Below, one piece after another: positions 7,437 to 14,254 of a stretch of DNA of 47,459 nucleotides. The position numbers were made by a program, and so were the translations under genes. The DNA lies in assembly GCA_009786085.1 (NCBI GenBank), contig WQTW01000002.1, forward strand, positions 1 to 47,459, in the 5' to 3' direction. The stretch comes from Pseudomonadota bacterium. GTDB lineage: Bacteria; Pseudomonadota; Gammaproteobacteria; Burkholderiales; Casimicrobiaceae. Positions within the stretch are counted from its first letter, which is position 1, and every line of letters starts with the position of its first letter. The notes under the pieces were generated by a model. It was not told the origin of the DNA. It worked only from the letters and a program-made list of their open reading frames with translations, and did no database searches.

Positions 7437-7818
7437 TAGAGGCGAAGTTAAATACGTTCCGGCGCTGATAGAGCCGATGGTGCCGGACATTGAAACCGTG
7501 GCGCTGTCGTTTGGCGTGATCTCGCGGCTGGTCGATGAGAAAGGCGGAAAGAGCGAACGCATCGCGCGTGACGAGATGTGCGACTTTCTTCGCGGACAGC
7601 GCATCGTCGGCGAAATCCTGAAACAGCACATCGCGTTTGCGCCACCGGCGGATGAAGCGCGTGCGGCGCTGGCGGTGTTGGCAGGGCTGGTGGTCGGGTC
7701 GCGCGACCTGACCATCGCCAAAGCGTTTCAGGTGGTCGAGTGTTTTGTGCGTGCGAAATGCGCCGAGCAGGGATCAGAGGTCAGGAATCAGGCATCAGGA
7801 AACGTAGTGAGAGGCTGA
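7420..7818 (+). CDS. Hypothetical phage protein with a repeat-derived C-terminus
   Basis: The best start is ATG 7420, seven bases after GGAGGG; upstream in-frame ATGs at 7405 and 7414 have worse spacing. The 132-aa product is helical and soluble (MLQVVDRGEVKYVPALIEP, then VALSFGVISRLVDEKGG). I do not recognise it. The last 16 residues (GSEVRNQASGNVVRG) are coded by three units of the 7-nt repeat E, so the original stop codon has been lost or replaced. It belongs to the early operon, 44 bp into which the preceding gene still reads. Confidence 0.65.
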   Translation: MLQVVDRGEVKYVPALIEPMVPDIETVALSFGVISRLVDEKGGKSERIARDEMCDFLRGQRIVGEILKQHIAFAPPADEARAALAVLAGLVVGSRDLTIAKAFQVVECFVRAKCAEQGSEVRNQASGNVVRG

Positions 7819-7880
7819 TCAAAACAAACCCCAGCCCTCTCCCGGCATTCGGCCACCCTCTCCCGCAAGCGGGAGAGGGG
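7769..7880. repeat. Repeats E and A between two early genes
   Basis: Family E heptamers (7769-7800, complement of TGATTCC, TGACCTC and similar units) form the end of the preceding gene. Family A follows: a degenerate arm (7831-7850) and a full palindrome (7856-7880). The A hairpin lies 38 bp before the next start codon. Confidence 0.85.
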
Positions 7881-7917
7881 AAAAACAGAGGGGGCAGATA
7901 AACAGAAAGGAAACGAA

Positions 7918-8337
7918 ATGAAAACCAAACTTTTGACACTGGCAGCAACGATGCTGCTCTCGACGTGCGCTTACGCGCAGCAAGTTGACGGAGCACCGAT
8001 GACGCCTCCTGAAAACAACGGCTACGTCCGCGATATCAACGCGCGGATGCTTGGCGATTGGGTTATCGTGCCAACGGATTACCGCACAGGCGTTGCGACA
8101 GCACAGCGCTTTGATCTCTACTGGACAACGCCCGACGTTTCGGTCGGCGTGGTCGCGTATCGCAGCGGGAAAAACATCTACTCGTGCAGCGTCACGCTGC
8201 CGACGGGGTCGGCCATCGAATGCAACCTCGCAGGCGGAACGCGCAGCGCCTGGCGGTTTGTCGGCGCTGCCGATGGCGCGAATCGGTTTGTCGGCGAACT
8301 CAACGGCGTCCCGGCGCTGATGGTGAGGGTGCAGTGA
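7918..8337 (+). CDS. Exported hypothetical protein
   Basis: The 139-aa protein has a textbook Sec signal peptide (MKTKLLTLAATMLLSTCAYA, cleavage probably after residue 20), so the mature form is periplasmic and about 119 aa. It is rich in beta-forming residues and has two Cys (YSCSV and IECNL) that may form a disulphide. An exported protein among early phage genes is unusual and suggests superinfection exclusion or another envelope effect; this is inference. Ribosome-binding site AAAGGAAACGAA precedes the ATG. Confidence 0.75.
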   Translation: MKTKLLTLAATMLLSTCAYAQQVDGAPMTPPENNGYVRDINARMLGDWVIVPTDYRTGVATAQRFDLYWTTPDVSVGVVAYRSGKNIYSCSVTLPTGSAIECNLAGGTRSAWRFVGAADGANRFVGELNGVPALMVRVQ

Positions 8338-8843
8338 TGAAAACCCGCTGTCCCTCTTGCGGAGCAACACTCTCGCTCGACGCGCTCGTGCAACACGACG
8401 CCGCGCGTCAAGCGATGGTGGCGGCGTTTGCGCTCGGCAACGAGATCGGCGGCGCGTTGATCCGGTATCTCGCGCTGCATCGACCGGAGCAGCGCGAACT
8501 GACGATGGATCGCGTCGCGCGTCTGCTCGGCGATCTGCTGCCGGACATCAAGGCGCAGCGGATCGAGCGCGACGGTCGCGTTTACGACGCGCCGCCGGAG
8601 GCGTGGGTGTGGGCAATCGAGCAAGCCATCACATCGCGCGACGCAGGGCGTTTAAAAACACCGCTGCGCGGACACGGCTGGCTCTACGAAGTACTGACGC
8701 ACTGGAAGCCGAGCGTGGGCGGCGTGATGCGAGGTGTGGCGACTGAGCCGACGAATATCAACTCGCCAGCCGCGCGGTCACAGACCATGAAGGCGATTGC
8801 GGAATTGGAAGGAATGAAACGTGGTGCGAACCGAACCGCTTGA
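8337..8843 (+). CDS. Hypothetical phage protein with an N-terminal CxxC
   Basis: The 168-aa protein starts at ATG 8337 (TGATG overlap with the previous stop). It opens with CPSCGATLSLDALV, half a zinc ribbon, then a helical body (VAAFALGNEIGGALIRYLAL, LLGDLLPDIKAQRIER) and a Trp-rich stretch (PPEAWVWAIEQAI). Proteins with this N-terminus are common between B and gam in Mu-like phages, but I know of no defined function. Confidence 0.75.
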   Translation: MKTRCPSCGATLSLDALVQHDAARQAMVAAFALGNEIGGALIRYLALHRPEQRELTMDRVARLLGDLLPDIKAQRIERDGRVYDAPPEAWVWAIEQAITSRDAGRLKTPLRGHGWLYEVLTHWKPSVGGVMRGVATEPTNINSPAARSQTMKAIAELEGMKRGANRTA

Positions 8844-9246
8844 ATGGCAACATATGATGCCTGACTGGTTGCTGGACGAGATAACAATCGGCCTGCAAAA
8901 GTTGCTATCGCTTCGTTTGCCGGGAAGTCCTGCCGAGGATACGGCGGGATCGACCGCACGAGTTTGGTATGAAGCCATCGGTGGATCAGGCATCGAATGG
9001 ACTGAGACGCTAGACCGATTGCGCGTTCGCGCCGCGTTTCGTGGACTGGCGACGCGATGCGACCGCTGGCCGGCGCCGAAACATTTTTTTGAGCAGTTGC
9101 AGGCGCGCGGATACGCGCAACCGCAATTGCAGCAGAAGTTCAGCGACGACGAACTGCGTTTGAACAAGGCGCGGATCAGGAAGATCGTCGAACAATTTAA
9201 ACAACAACACACCATAGGAGAAGCAACATGGCAAGGCAAAAAATAA
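8821..9246 (+). CDS. Hypothetical early phage protein
   Basis: This 141-aa product uses a GTG start at 8821, placed seven bases after AAGGA and overlapping the previous gene by 23 bp. It is rich in Trp and Arg in its first two thirds (WQHMMPDWLLDE, TRCDRWPAPKHFFEQL) and ends in a basic helix. WPAPKHF-type motifs recur in transposable-phage proteins upstream of gam. No function can be assigned. Confidence 0.7.
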   Translation: MVRTEPLEWQHMMPDWLLDEITIGLQKLLSLRLPGSPAEDTAGSTARVWYEAIGGSGIEWTETLDRLRVRAAFRGLATRCDRWPAPKHFFEQLQARGYAQPQLQQKFSDDELRLNKARIRKIVEQFKQQHTIGEATWQGKK

Positions 9247-9725
9247 CCGAGACGCAATTCAAATCCTACGACGACGTGGATAACGCGCTGAAAGAAATCG
9301 GCGGGATACAGCGCGAACTGGCGATGATCGAAGCCGAGCAGAACGCGGCCATCGATGACATTAAGGCAGGCGCGAAAGAACAGGCTGCCCCGCTGGCAGA
9401 GCGGATCAAGGCGCTGGAAACCGCAATGAAGGAATTTTGCGACTCGAACCGCGCCGACTTTTTGAAGGTCAAGACAAAAGAACTGACCTTCGGCAGCGTC
9501 GGCTATCGGCTCTCGACAAAAGTCGTCATCAAGAAAGTGGCCGATTGCGTGCAGGCGATGAAAGACCTCGATCTGTGGCAATTTATCAGGATCAAGGAAG
9601 AGCCGGACAAAGAAGCGCTGAAAGACCTTGACGACGAAACGATGGCGACTATAGGCGCGGCTTTAAAAGTCGAGAACATATTTGGCTATGTGCTGAAGCA
9701 GGAAGAAATCAAGGAGGCCGCGTAG
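9228..9725 (+). CDS. gam: Gam host-nuclease inhibitor
   Basis: The 165-aa protein matches the Mu Gam family, a Ku-like homodimer that binds double-stranded DNA ends and protects linear phage DNA from RecBCD-type exonucleases. The long N-terminal helices (IGGIQRELAMIEAEQNAAID, LAERIKALETAMKEFCDSN) form the expected coiled coil. The beta-rich core follows (TKELTFGSVGYRLSTKVVIK), then LDLWQFIRIKEEPDKEALKD, a Gam signature. The length is close to that of Mu Gam (174 aa). The ribosome-binding site AGGAGAAGCAAC lies inside the preceding gene, which overlaps by 19 bp. Confidence 0.93.
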   Translation: MARQKITETQFKSYDDVDNALKEIGGIQRELAMIEAEQNAAIDDIKAGAKEQAAPLAERIKALETAMKEFCDSNRADFLKVKTKELTFGSVGYRLSTKVVIKKVADCVQAMKDLDLWQFIRIKEEPDKEALKDLDDETMATIGAALKVENIFGYVLKQEEIKEAA

Positions 9726-9763
9726 TCACTCCGAATCCCTCCCATATCAGAAAGGAGAAAGTG

Positions 9764-10054
9764 ATGATTAGTTTCAAGTGCACAAAAAAGGAATCAGAAA
9801 TCATTGAAAAAATCGTGGAACGGTTTTTTAAGGAAGACCTCCATTTGGAAAAACATGGATACGCAGGGCTGTCCAAGCAAGATGTCGAGATGTATTGTGC
9901 GGCGACCCACGCGAATGGATGCAGGCTCAATTTTGAAAAACTGCTCTCGGCTCCAGACTTTGATTTTTTTCACGATATTTTCGGGATGATTCGTTATCTT
10001 GATAAAAAAACGGGAAAACTCACCCAGTGCTTTTTGCCGAGGTGCGCGAAATGA
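9764..10054 (+). CDS. Hypothetical small phage protein
   Basis: I do not recognise this 96-aa protein. ATG 9764 is preferred over the in-frame GTG at 9761 because AAGGAG lies six bases ahead. It is charged and Lys-rich, with FKCTKKESEIIEKIVERFF and later three Cys. Base composition is lower in GC than its neighbours, hinting at separate acquisition. It sits between gam and gemA and overlaps the gemA start (ATGA). Confidence 0.65.
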   Translation: MISFKCTKKESEIIEKIVERFFKEDLHLEKHGYAGLSKQDVEMYCAATHANGCRLNFEKLLSAPDFDFFHDIFGMIRYLDKKTGKLTQCFLPRCAK

Positions 10055-10548
10055 AGTTTGACGCTCAATCGGTGAGAAAATCCGCGCTTGCCAAAATCCA
10101 CATCGCCAAGAGCCAACTGGCGATGGAGGACGCCGACTATCGCGCGATGCTGCAACGCATCGCCGGTGTCGGCAGCGCGGCGGATTTGATGCCGCATCAA
10201 GTCGATGCCGTGCTGGCCGAGATGCGGCGGCTGGGGTTTGCCGATCCGAAGGGCGACGGGTTTGACAAACGGCGGGCGCAGCGCCCCTACGCCCGCAAGG
10301 GCAACGAAGCCATGATGGCGCGGATCGAAAAGAACCTCGCCTCCGGGATGCTGCCCTGGACATACGCCGAAGCGATGTCGAAGCGGATGTTCGGCGTCCA
10401 GAAGTTGCAATGGTTGAGCTACGAAAACCTGCGGAAATTAAACGCGGCGCTGGAGATTGCGAAGCGGCGGCGGGCAGCCAAAGCAAGCCCCTCTCCCCGT
10501 CATTCCCGCGAAAGCGGGAATCCAGCAGCACGAGGGGCGGGTGAGTAA
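10051..10548 (+). CDS. gemA: GemA-like regulatory protein (DUF1018)
   Basis: The 165-aa protein has the GemA/DUF1018 layout: an N-terminal IHIAKSQLAMEDADYRAMLQ helical unit, a central RRLGF segment and the closing MFGVQKLQWLSYENLRKLNA motif. In Mu, GemA alters host gene expression and DNA supercoiling early in the lytic cycle. It lies directly before mor, as in Mu. The C-terminal 20 residues (SPRHSRESGNPAARGAGE) are coded by the dRS3-like repeat C, which now supplies the stop region. Confidence 0.88.
   Translation: MKFDAQSVRKSALAKIHIAKSQLAMEDADYRAMLQRIAGVGSAADLMPHQVDAVLAEMRRLGFADPKGDGFDKRRAQRPYARKGNEAMMARIEKNLASGMLPWTYAEAMSKRMFGVQKLQWLSYENLRKLNAALEIAKRRRAAKASPSPRHSRESGNPAARGAGE
10490..10547. 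repeat. dRS3-like repeat C at the gemA 3' end
   Basis: ATTCCC-GCGAAAGC-GGGAAT (10502-10521) matches the neisserial dRS3 pattern ATTCCC-N8-GGGAAT. It is followed by CCAGCAGCACGAGGGG, which accompanies each C copy in the window (14701-14740 and 32845-32878, inverted). The preceding AGCCCCTCTCCCCGTC is an A-like arm. Confidence 0.85.
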
Positions 10549-10551
10549 CAG

Positions 10552-10977
10552 ATGAACGATCTGCTGCCGAAAACGATACGCGAGATGGTTGGGGTGATCG
10601 GGCTTCCCGCCACGACGGCGTTCGTCCGCGCGTTTGGCGGCAAGCTGATTCACATCCCCAAAGGCCATCGCGCGGCCAGCGCGGCCTCGCTGGCCGAAAT
10701 CGTCGGCGAAGAAGAGGCGATGAAATTGATTCGGCACTATGGCGACACCACGCTGGCCGTGCCCTTCTGCCGTGGCGCGGTCGTCGCGGCGCGAAACGTG
10801 GAAATCGTGAAAGCCTACGACGCAGGGAAAAGCATCAACGAACTGGTGGACACGTACCGGATCACGCACCGGCAGTTGCAGAACATTTTGAAGACCACCG
10901 ACACCTCACTTCTCCCCTCTCCCCTTGCGGGAGAGGGGGCGGGGGAGAGGGGAAATCAGCGGGCGTTTGAGTTTTGA
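10552..10977 (+). CDS. mor: Mor-family transcription activator
   Basis: The 141-aa protein matches the Mor/C family, which activates phage middle (Mor) or late (C) promoters as a dimer with a C-terminal helix-turn-helix. The dimerisation strand and helix region runs from TTAFVRAFGGKLIHIPKG through LAEIVGEEEAMKLIRHYG. The HTH is VKAYDAGKSINELVDTYRIT with HRQLQNILK. Only one such gene is visible, so it may serve both middle and late roles. The last 22 residues (LLPSPLAGEGAGERGNQRAF) come from repeat A, placed after the HTH where it is likely tolerated. Confidence 0.9.
   Translation: MNDLLPKTIREMVGVIGLPATTAFVRAFGGKLIHIPKGHRAASAASLAEIVGEEEAMKLIRHYGDTTLAVPFCRGAVVAARNVEIVKAYDAGKSINELVDTYRITHRQLQNILKTTDTSLLPSPLAGEGAGERGNQRAFEF
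10912..10953. repeat. Repeat A at the mor 3' end
   Basis: A family A variant, CTCTCCCCTTGCGGGAGAGG (core at 10917-10937) with trailing GGGGGAGAGGGG, codes the last part of Mor and reads LPSPLAGEGAGERG. Confidence 0.85.
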
Positions 10978-11529
10978 TTACATCACGACAAGGTCGGTAA
11001 TCTCGCACCTTGTTTTTTCTGCCTGTTGATTGATGAAACCCATATTAAATTCTTTTATTGACCACGCTTTACCAGCTTCAATGACCTCAAAAATGGTTCT
11101 CTTGTTGCTGTCAATCTTTGTCCCGCTCTTCGAAAAATGGTTACAGGTAATCTCAAAGTCTTTGATATTGCGCGCTCCGTTATTTTGGATCTTCAAATTT
11201 TTCAACATCATGATGTTTCCAAAACCATCTACAACAAAGTCAAATTTTTCAATCTTAAGCGCAGCTATGGCACCTTGCTTTATTTGCTTTGGCGATGGTT
11301 GTGTCGTTGCTGATGTCGATGAATCTGATGGGCCGTAGTCATTGGCTTTGTAGTAGATAAACACGCCAATCGCTATGAACGTTATTAAGACAAATTTTCC
11401 AGAGAGATGGTTTGAGGGTTTCGTCGTCGGCGCCGCGTCCGGCTGTTTCGGCTTCGCCCCGCAGCCAGGACAAGCCACAGCCTCAGTGCTTACGTCTTTG
11501 CCGCATTCGTGGCATTGGATCAGCGCCAT
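10978..11529 (-). CDS. Moron: zinc-ribbon membrane protein
   Basis: This 183-aa protein starts at ATG 11529; the upstream in-frame extension is not convincing. It begins with a zinc ribbon (CHECGKD ... CPGCGAK, residues about 5-23), then a linker, one transmembrane segment (FVLITFIAIGVFIYY, about 47-63) and an external domain of about 110 residues with an FxLYD-like pattern (LKNLKIQNNGARNIKDFEIT, later IEAGKAWSIKEF). It is transcribed against the phage operon, directly after mor, so it can be expressed in the lysogen. Domains of this kind occur in membrane proteins of unknown function. Superinfection exclusion is a fair guess only. Its lower GC content supports recent gain. Confidence 0.8.
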   Translation of the reverse strand: MALIQCHECGKDVSTEAVACPGCGAKPKQPDAAPTTKPSNHLSGKFVLITFIAIGVFIYYKANDYGPSDSSTSATTQPSPKQIKQGAIAALKIEKFDFVVDGFGNIMMLKNLKIQNNGARNIKDFEITCNHFSKSGTKIDSNKRTIFEVIEAGKAWSIKEFNMGFINQQAEKTRCEITDLVVM

Positions 11530-11599
11530 GTTGGTCTCTCTCGTAAAAGAATTTGTAGCGGAAATGGTACGGCAAAAGGAAACGAAAATGTCAAAACGC

Positions 11600-11628
11600 T
11601 TGCAAAATGTTGTCGATAGGGGCATTAT
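11600..11628 (+). promoter_or_regulatory. Predicted promoter of the C4-icd-ant locus
   Basis: TTGCAA (11600-11605), a 17-nt spacer and CATTAT (11623-11628) form a sigma-70 promoter. The predicted start, near 11635, coincides with the first hairpin of the C4-like RNA. Confidence 0.6.
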
Positions 11629-11635
11629 CTGTTGC

Positions 11636-11716
11636 GTCGAGGCCAATTCCTCGACCGGGTGTGGAAACCCGGAAACACGGCGCGCAGCCGCCGAAAGCCC
11701 TTTCAGCGGTTTTTTT
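11636..11716 (+). ncRNA. C4-like antisense RNA controlling the antirepressor
   Basis: An 81-nt transcript is predicted from the promoter at 11600-11628. It begins with a perfect hairpin GTCGAGG-CCAATT-CCTCGAC (11636-11655), continues with a CCGGGT-GTGGAA-ACCCGG hairpin, and ends with CGCCGAAAG-CC-CTTTCAGCGG followed by seven T (11710-11716), an intrinsic terminator. The central GTGTGGAAACCCGGAAACAC (11659-11678) is nearly complementary to GTGTTCCGGTTTTCCAC (11781-11797) in the leader of the antirepressor gene. Size, structure and position match the C4 RNA of phages P1 and P7, which blocks translation of icd-ant by antisense pairing. No covariance search was possible. Confidence 0.7.
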
Positions 11717-11726
11717 ACGGCTATGT

Positions 11727-11867
11727 GTGTCTAGCTCATCTGGCGGCCCGTCGGGGCCAGCTCAGGCTGGGCCGGTTCCTGTGTTCCGGTTTTCCACCCC
11801 CGTCGGCGCCGCCACCCTTCCCGTGGAAAGGAAGGGGCGGCTGATCAATCCGCAACACAGGAGTTAA
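11727..11867 (+). CDS. Possible Icd-like leader peptide
   Basis: In phage P1 a small gene, icd, lies between C4 and ant and is translationally coupled to ant. Here the frame ending at 11867 codes PVPVFRFSTPVGAATLP and stops three bases before the ant ATG (11870), overlapping its AGGAG. That sequence resembles proteins often labelled Icd-like. The start is uncertain (GTG 11727 is one option, giving 46 aa), and the other two frames are also open over much of the region, so the conserved signal may be the RNA rather than a protein. Confidence 0.35.
   Translation: MSSSSGGPSGPAQAGPVPVFRFSTPVGAATLPVERKGRLINPQHRS
11808..11841 (+). promoter_or_regulatory. Hairpin in the antirepressor leader
   Basis: GCCGCCACCCTTCC (11808-11821) pairs with GGAAGGGGCGGC (11830-11841), just downstream of the C4 target region and 18 bp before the AGGAG of ant. 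It could make ant translation depend on passage of ribosomes through the leader frame. Confidence 0.5.
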
Positions 11868-11869
11868 TC

Positions 11870-12520
11870 ATGCAAAACGCAATCGCAACATTCAAATTCA
11901 AGCAAAAGCTATCAGTCCGCACTATCGACAAGGACGGCGCTGTCTGGTTTGTGGCGACTGATGTAGCAAAGGCCGTCGGATATAAAACAGCCACAGCAAT
12001 GACACGGATGCTCGACGCTGAGGAAAAAGGGTATTCAAATTTGAATACCCTTGGCGGAAAGCAACGTCTCGAAATCGTCAACGAATCCGGCCTTTACCAC
12101 GCCTTGTTCAAAAGTCAAAAGCGGGAAGCCAAACCTTTCAGGAAGTGGGTCACCGCCGAAGTCCTGCCGTCGATCCGCCGCACGGGACAGTATCAGATGA
12201 CGCCCGCGACGCCGGTGGATGTCCCCGAGCGGCTGCGAATCGCCTGCCTCGAAGATGCGGTGCTACGGCTAAGGCCGGACTGGCGCAAAATCCTGCGTTA
12301 TCGCAATCTTGGTCTGTCGCAGAAGGAAATCGGCTTGCTCTTGCGGGTTTCGCCGCAAATGGTGCGCGATCGGCTCATCGAAATGAGTGGCTGCGGGCTG
12401 GTGTCGTATAGCCCGAATCCGGCGCTGTCTGAGCGGGCGCGAAAGACCAACGCGGTCCGGTGGTCGAAATACCGCGCACTGGCCGACGCGCGGCAGCCGC
12501 AACTGCCGCTGGAGGGGTGA
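11870..12520 (+). CDS. ant: Bro-N domain antirepressor (Ant-like)
   Basis: The 216-aa protein has an N-terminal Bro-N domain (about residues 8-105: VWFVATDVAKAVGYKTATAM, then VNESGLYHALFKSQKREAKPF and RKWVTAEVLPSIRRTG), the hallmark of phage antirepressors. The C-terminal half holds a helix-turn-helix (NLGLSQKEIGLLLRVSPQM followed by VRDRLIEM). Antirepressors bind and inactivate the lysogenic repressor. It has a strong ribosome-binding site (AGGAG) and is preceded by the C4-like RNA, giving a second immunity system like P1 immI. Such a locus is not part of the classic Mu map and is probably a transferred module. Confidence 0.9.
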   Translation: MQNAIATFKFKQKLSVRTIDKDGAVWFVATDVAKAVGYKTATAMTRMLDAEEKGYSNLNTLGGKQRLEIVNESGLYHALFKSQKREAKPFRKWVTAEVLPSIRRTGQYQMTPATPVDVPERLRIACLEDAVLRLRPDWRKILRYRNLGLSQKEIGLLLRVSPQMVRDRLIEMSGCGLVSYSPNPALSERARKTNAVRWSKYRALADARQPQLPLEG

Positions 12521-12521
12521 G

Positions 12522-12746
12522 ATGGCGATGGATAATATCTATGACGAACCGCCGCTTTGCCGACTGGAAACGCTCATTCAGGCGCTTGACGGCATCACAG
12601 CGGCGCTGCTTGCGGGCGCTGAGGCCGGAAACAAGGAATGCTCTCACCACTTCGCGCCTCATGACCTCGAAGGTTTGTATGTGCTCGTGAGCATCATCAA
12701 ACTTGGGCTGTGCGAGGTTTTTGCAGAGTTGAACGCGTCTCGTTAA
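12522..12746 (+). CDS. Small hypothetical phage protein
   Basis: The 74-aa protein starts at ATG 12522 after GAGGGGTGAG; a second ATG at 12528 is also possible. It is helical and acidic, with LETLIQALDGITAALLAGAE and a Cys-His pair (CSHHFAPHD). It resembles small proteins found before the lysis genes of several phages. No function is known. Confidence 0.65.
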   Translation: MAMDNIYDEPPLCRLETLIQALDGITAALLAGAEAGNKECSHHFAPHDLEGLYVLVSIIKLGLCEVFAELNASR

Positions 12747-12754
12747 CACCACCT

Positions 12755-12944
12755 CCACCCAAACCCTCCCACGCTTGCGTGGGAGGGTATCTGATCCCTG
12801 ACCTCTGATTCCTGATTACGAAATACTTCGCAGGCTCTTCTTCTCCCCGAATGCGTAGCATTCGGGGGGCTATGAGTGCAAACCGAGAGACAAACCCCCG
12901 TTCGCCTTCGGCGTCCACCCCCTTTGAAAAGGGGGCTGGCGATA
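12755..12944. repeat. Compound repeat block (A-like, E, hairpin, B)
   Basis: From left to right: a CCCTCCCACGC-TTG-CGTGGGAGGG hairpin (12766-12788), E heptamers (12791-12814), the tract TACGAAATACTTCGCAGGC (12817-12835), a perfect hairpin CCCCGAATGC-GTA-GCATTCGGGG (12845-12867), then family B (12891-12937). The E plus TACGAAAT plus hairpin arrangement recurs at 21657-21726. No gene lies between 12747 and 12871. Confidence 0.85.
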
Positions 12945-13090
12945 TTTCTGAGCGCTGCGGCCAGTGCCAGCACTACGGGCGCGGGCGGCAGGGCGGGCGC
13001 TGCATTTTTGAAGCGCACGCTACATGGTGCCCATCCTCGGCGACGTGCAAATTTACCCCTTCCCGTTACAAGAACCGTTTTAAGGAGTAG
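12872..13090 (+). CDS. Small Cys-rich protein with a repeat-derived N-terminus
   Basis: The 72-aa frame starts at ATG 12872, four bases after a strong hairpin. Residues 5-23 (RETNPRSPSASTPFEKGAG) are coded by repeat B. The rest (CGQCQHYGRGRQGGRC, then WCPSSATCKF) has five Cys in a spacing typical of small metal-binding phage proteins. The original start was probably lost or displaced by the repeat, leaving the domain preserved in frame. Function is unknown. Confidence 0.5.
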   Translation: MSANRETNPRSPSASTPFEKGAGDISERCGQCQHYGRGRQGGRCIFEAHATWCPSSATCKFTPSRYKNRFKE

Positions 13091-13094
13091 CGCC

Positions 13095-13442
13095 ATGAAG
13101 TTTATTCAAGCCATGTTTGGCGAGTTTTTGTCGATGTTGCCGCGCTTGTCCGGCTGGATGTTGATCGCTGTTGCAGCGCTGGTCGCTGTGGCGGTTTGGC
13201 GGCCTGAGTTGCTGGGCGTATCGTTGTACAAGCTGTCGCTGATCCCCGCCGCCGGTGTGATCGGCTACTGGTTTGATCGGCGCGCGAATAAGGATTCGCG
13301 GCCAAGCGATTATTGCAGGTATTCGAGCGTCGATCTTGACGCGCCTCCGGTGATCGTCGATAAGCAGTTGTTTATCGCGGCGCACACACGACGCGCGATC
13401 ATCATCGCCGCTTGCATCATCGGTGTTTGTTTGGGGGCGTGA
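13095..13442 (+). CDS. Membrane protein, possible holin
   Basis: The 115-aa protein begins after TAAGGAG. Three hydrophobic segments are visible: about residues 19-36 (GWMLIAVAALVAVAVW), 43-60 (VSLYKLSLIPAAGVIGYW) and 99-114 (AIIIAACIIGVCLGA). It stands directly before the transglycosylase and spanin genes, where holins usually lie. Its length and three segments fit a class I holin, but I see no family-specific motif, so another membrane role is possible. Confidence 0.6.
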   Translation: MKFIQAMFGEFLSMLPRLSGWMLIAVAALVAVAVWRPELLGVSLYKLSLIPAAGVIGYWFDRRANKDSRPSDYCRYSSVDLDAPPVIVDKQLFIAAHTRRAIIIAACIIGVCLGA

Positions 13443-14254
13443 TGTTCAGGGATGACGGCGCTTTCTTCGCGCCTTCGCGCCTTCGCGTGAGGTTGTTCCC
13501 GGACGGCGCTTCGCTTGTCCAGGCTACGCTTGCTGCGCTCGCAATGACGCCGGTGCTTTTGTTTGCGCTACTGTTTTCCCCTGTCGTGCAGGCGGTTGAG
13601 ATTCCGCACGCGGCTTATACGCACAAGCGGTTGCTGGTGCAGCAGTCGCGGCTGGTGTGGGGGGTCGATGCGCCGACGGCGACGTTTGCGGCGCAAATCC
13701 ATCAAGAGAGCCTCTGGCGTGAGAACGCGGTATCGCGCGTCGGCGCTGCCGGTCTGGCGCAATTCATGCCAAAAACCGGTGATTGGATCGTGACGGTGTA
13801 CCGCGATCTCGGCGAACACCAGCCGTTTAACCCGGCATGGGCGCTACGCGCAATGGCGCAGTATAACCACCATCTCCACGCCCGCGTTAGCGGTGCTGAT
13901 GGCTGTGAGCGTTGGGCAAAAACCTTGTCCGCTTACAACGGCGGGCTGACGTGGATCGGCAGAGACGAGAAGCTGGCCGCTTCCGAAGGCTACGATCCGG
14001 CGCGGTGGTTTGATAACGTCGAGCTTGTGAACAGTGGTCGCAGCGCCGCGAACTTCAAAGAGAACCGTGGCTATCCGAGGCGCATCCTGCTGACGTTGGA
14101 GAGTGTTTACATCGAGGCCGGTTTCGGCGGCGGTGTGTGCGTGGATTTTGGAAAGGAGCCTGTGGTCGCGGCAGAGGAAGAAGTCAAGCGCGGCTGGTTC
14201 CGTTCGTTGTGGGATCGCGTTCGCAGTTGGCTCAGAGGGGGCGGCGATGCTTAA
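13442..14254 (+). CDS. Phage lytic transglycosylase (endolysin)
   Basis: The 270-aa frame from ATG 13442 contains a soluble lytic transglycosylase (SLT) domain: catalytic Glu89 in QIHQESLW, GAAGLAQFMP (101-110), and the SAYNGG motif further on. It cleaves peptidoglycan glycan strands at lysis. The first 34 residues come from repeat F (FFAPSRLRV) and a second dispersed tract. An internal ATG at 13544 starts MTPVLLFALLFSPVVQA, a good signal peptide or signal anchor, and is probably the ancestral start. The gene overlaps the putative holin gene by 1 bp (GTGATG) and the spanin gene by 8 bp. Confidence 0.85.
   Translation: MFRDDGAFFAPSRLRVRLFPDGASLVQATLAALAMTPVLLFALLFSPVVQAVEIPHAAYTHKRLLVQQSRLVWGVDAPTATFAAQIHQESLWRENAVSRVGAAGLAQFMPKTGDWIVTVYRDLGEHQPFNPAWALRAMAQYNHHLHARVSGADGCERWAKTLSAYNGGLTWIGRDEKLAASEGYDPARWFDNVELVNSGRSAANFKENRGYPRRILLTLESVYIEAGFGGGVCVDFGKEPVVAAEEEVKRGWFRSLWDRVRSWLRGGGDA

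Noticed and set aside
9794..10531. 245-codon - strand frame opposite gemA
   Set aside because: Arg/Ser/Pro-rich shadow; gemA on the + strand is a clear family member.
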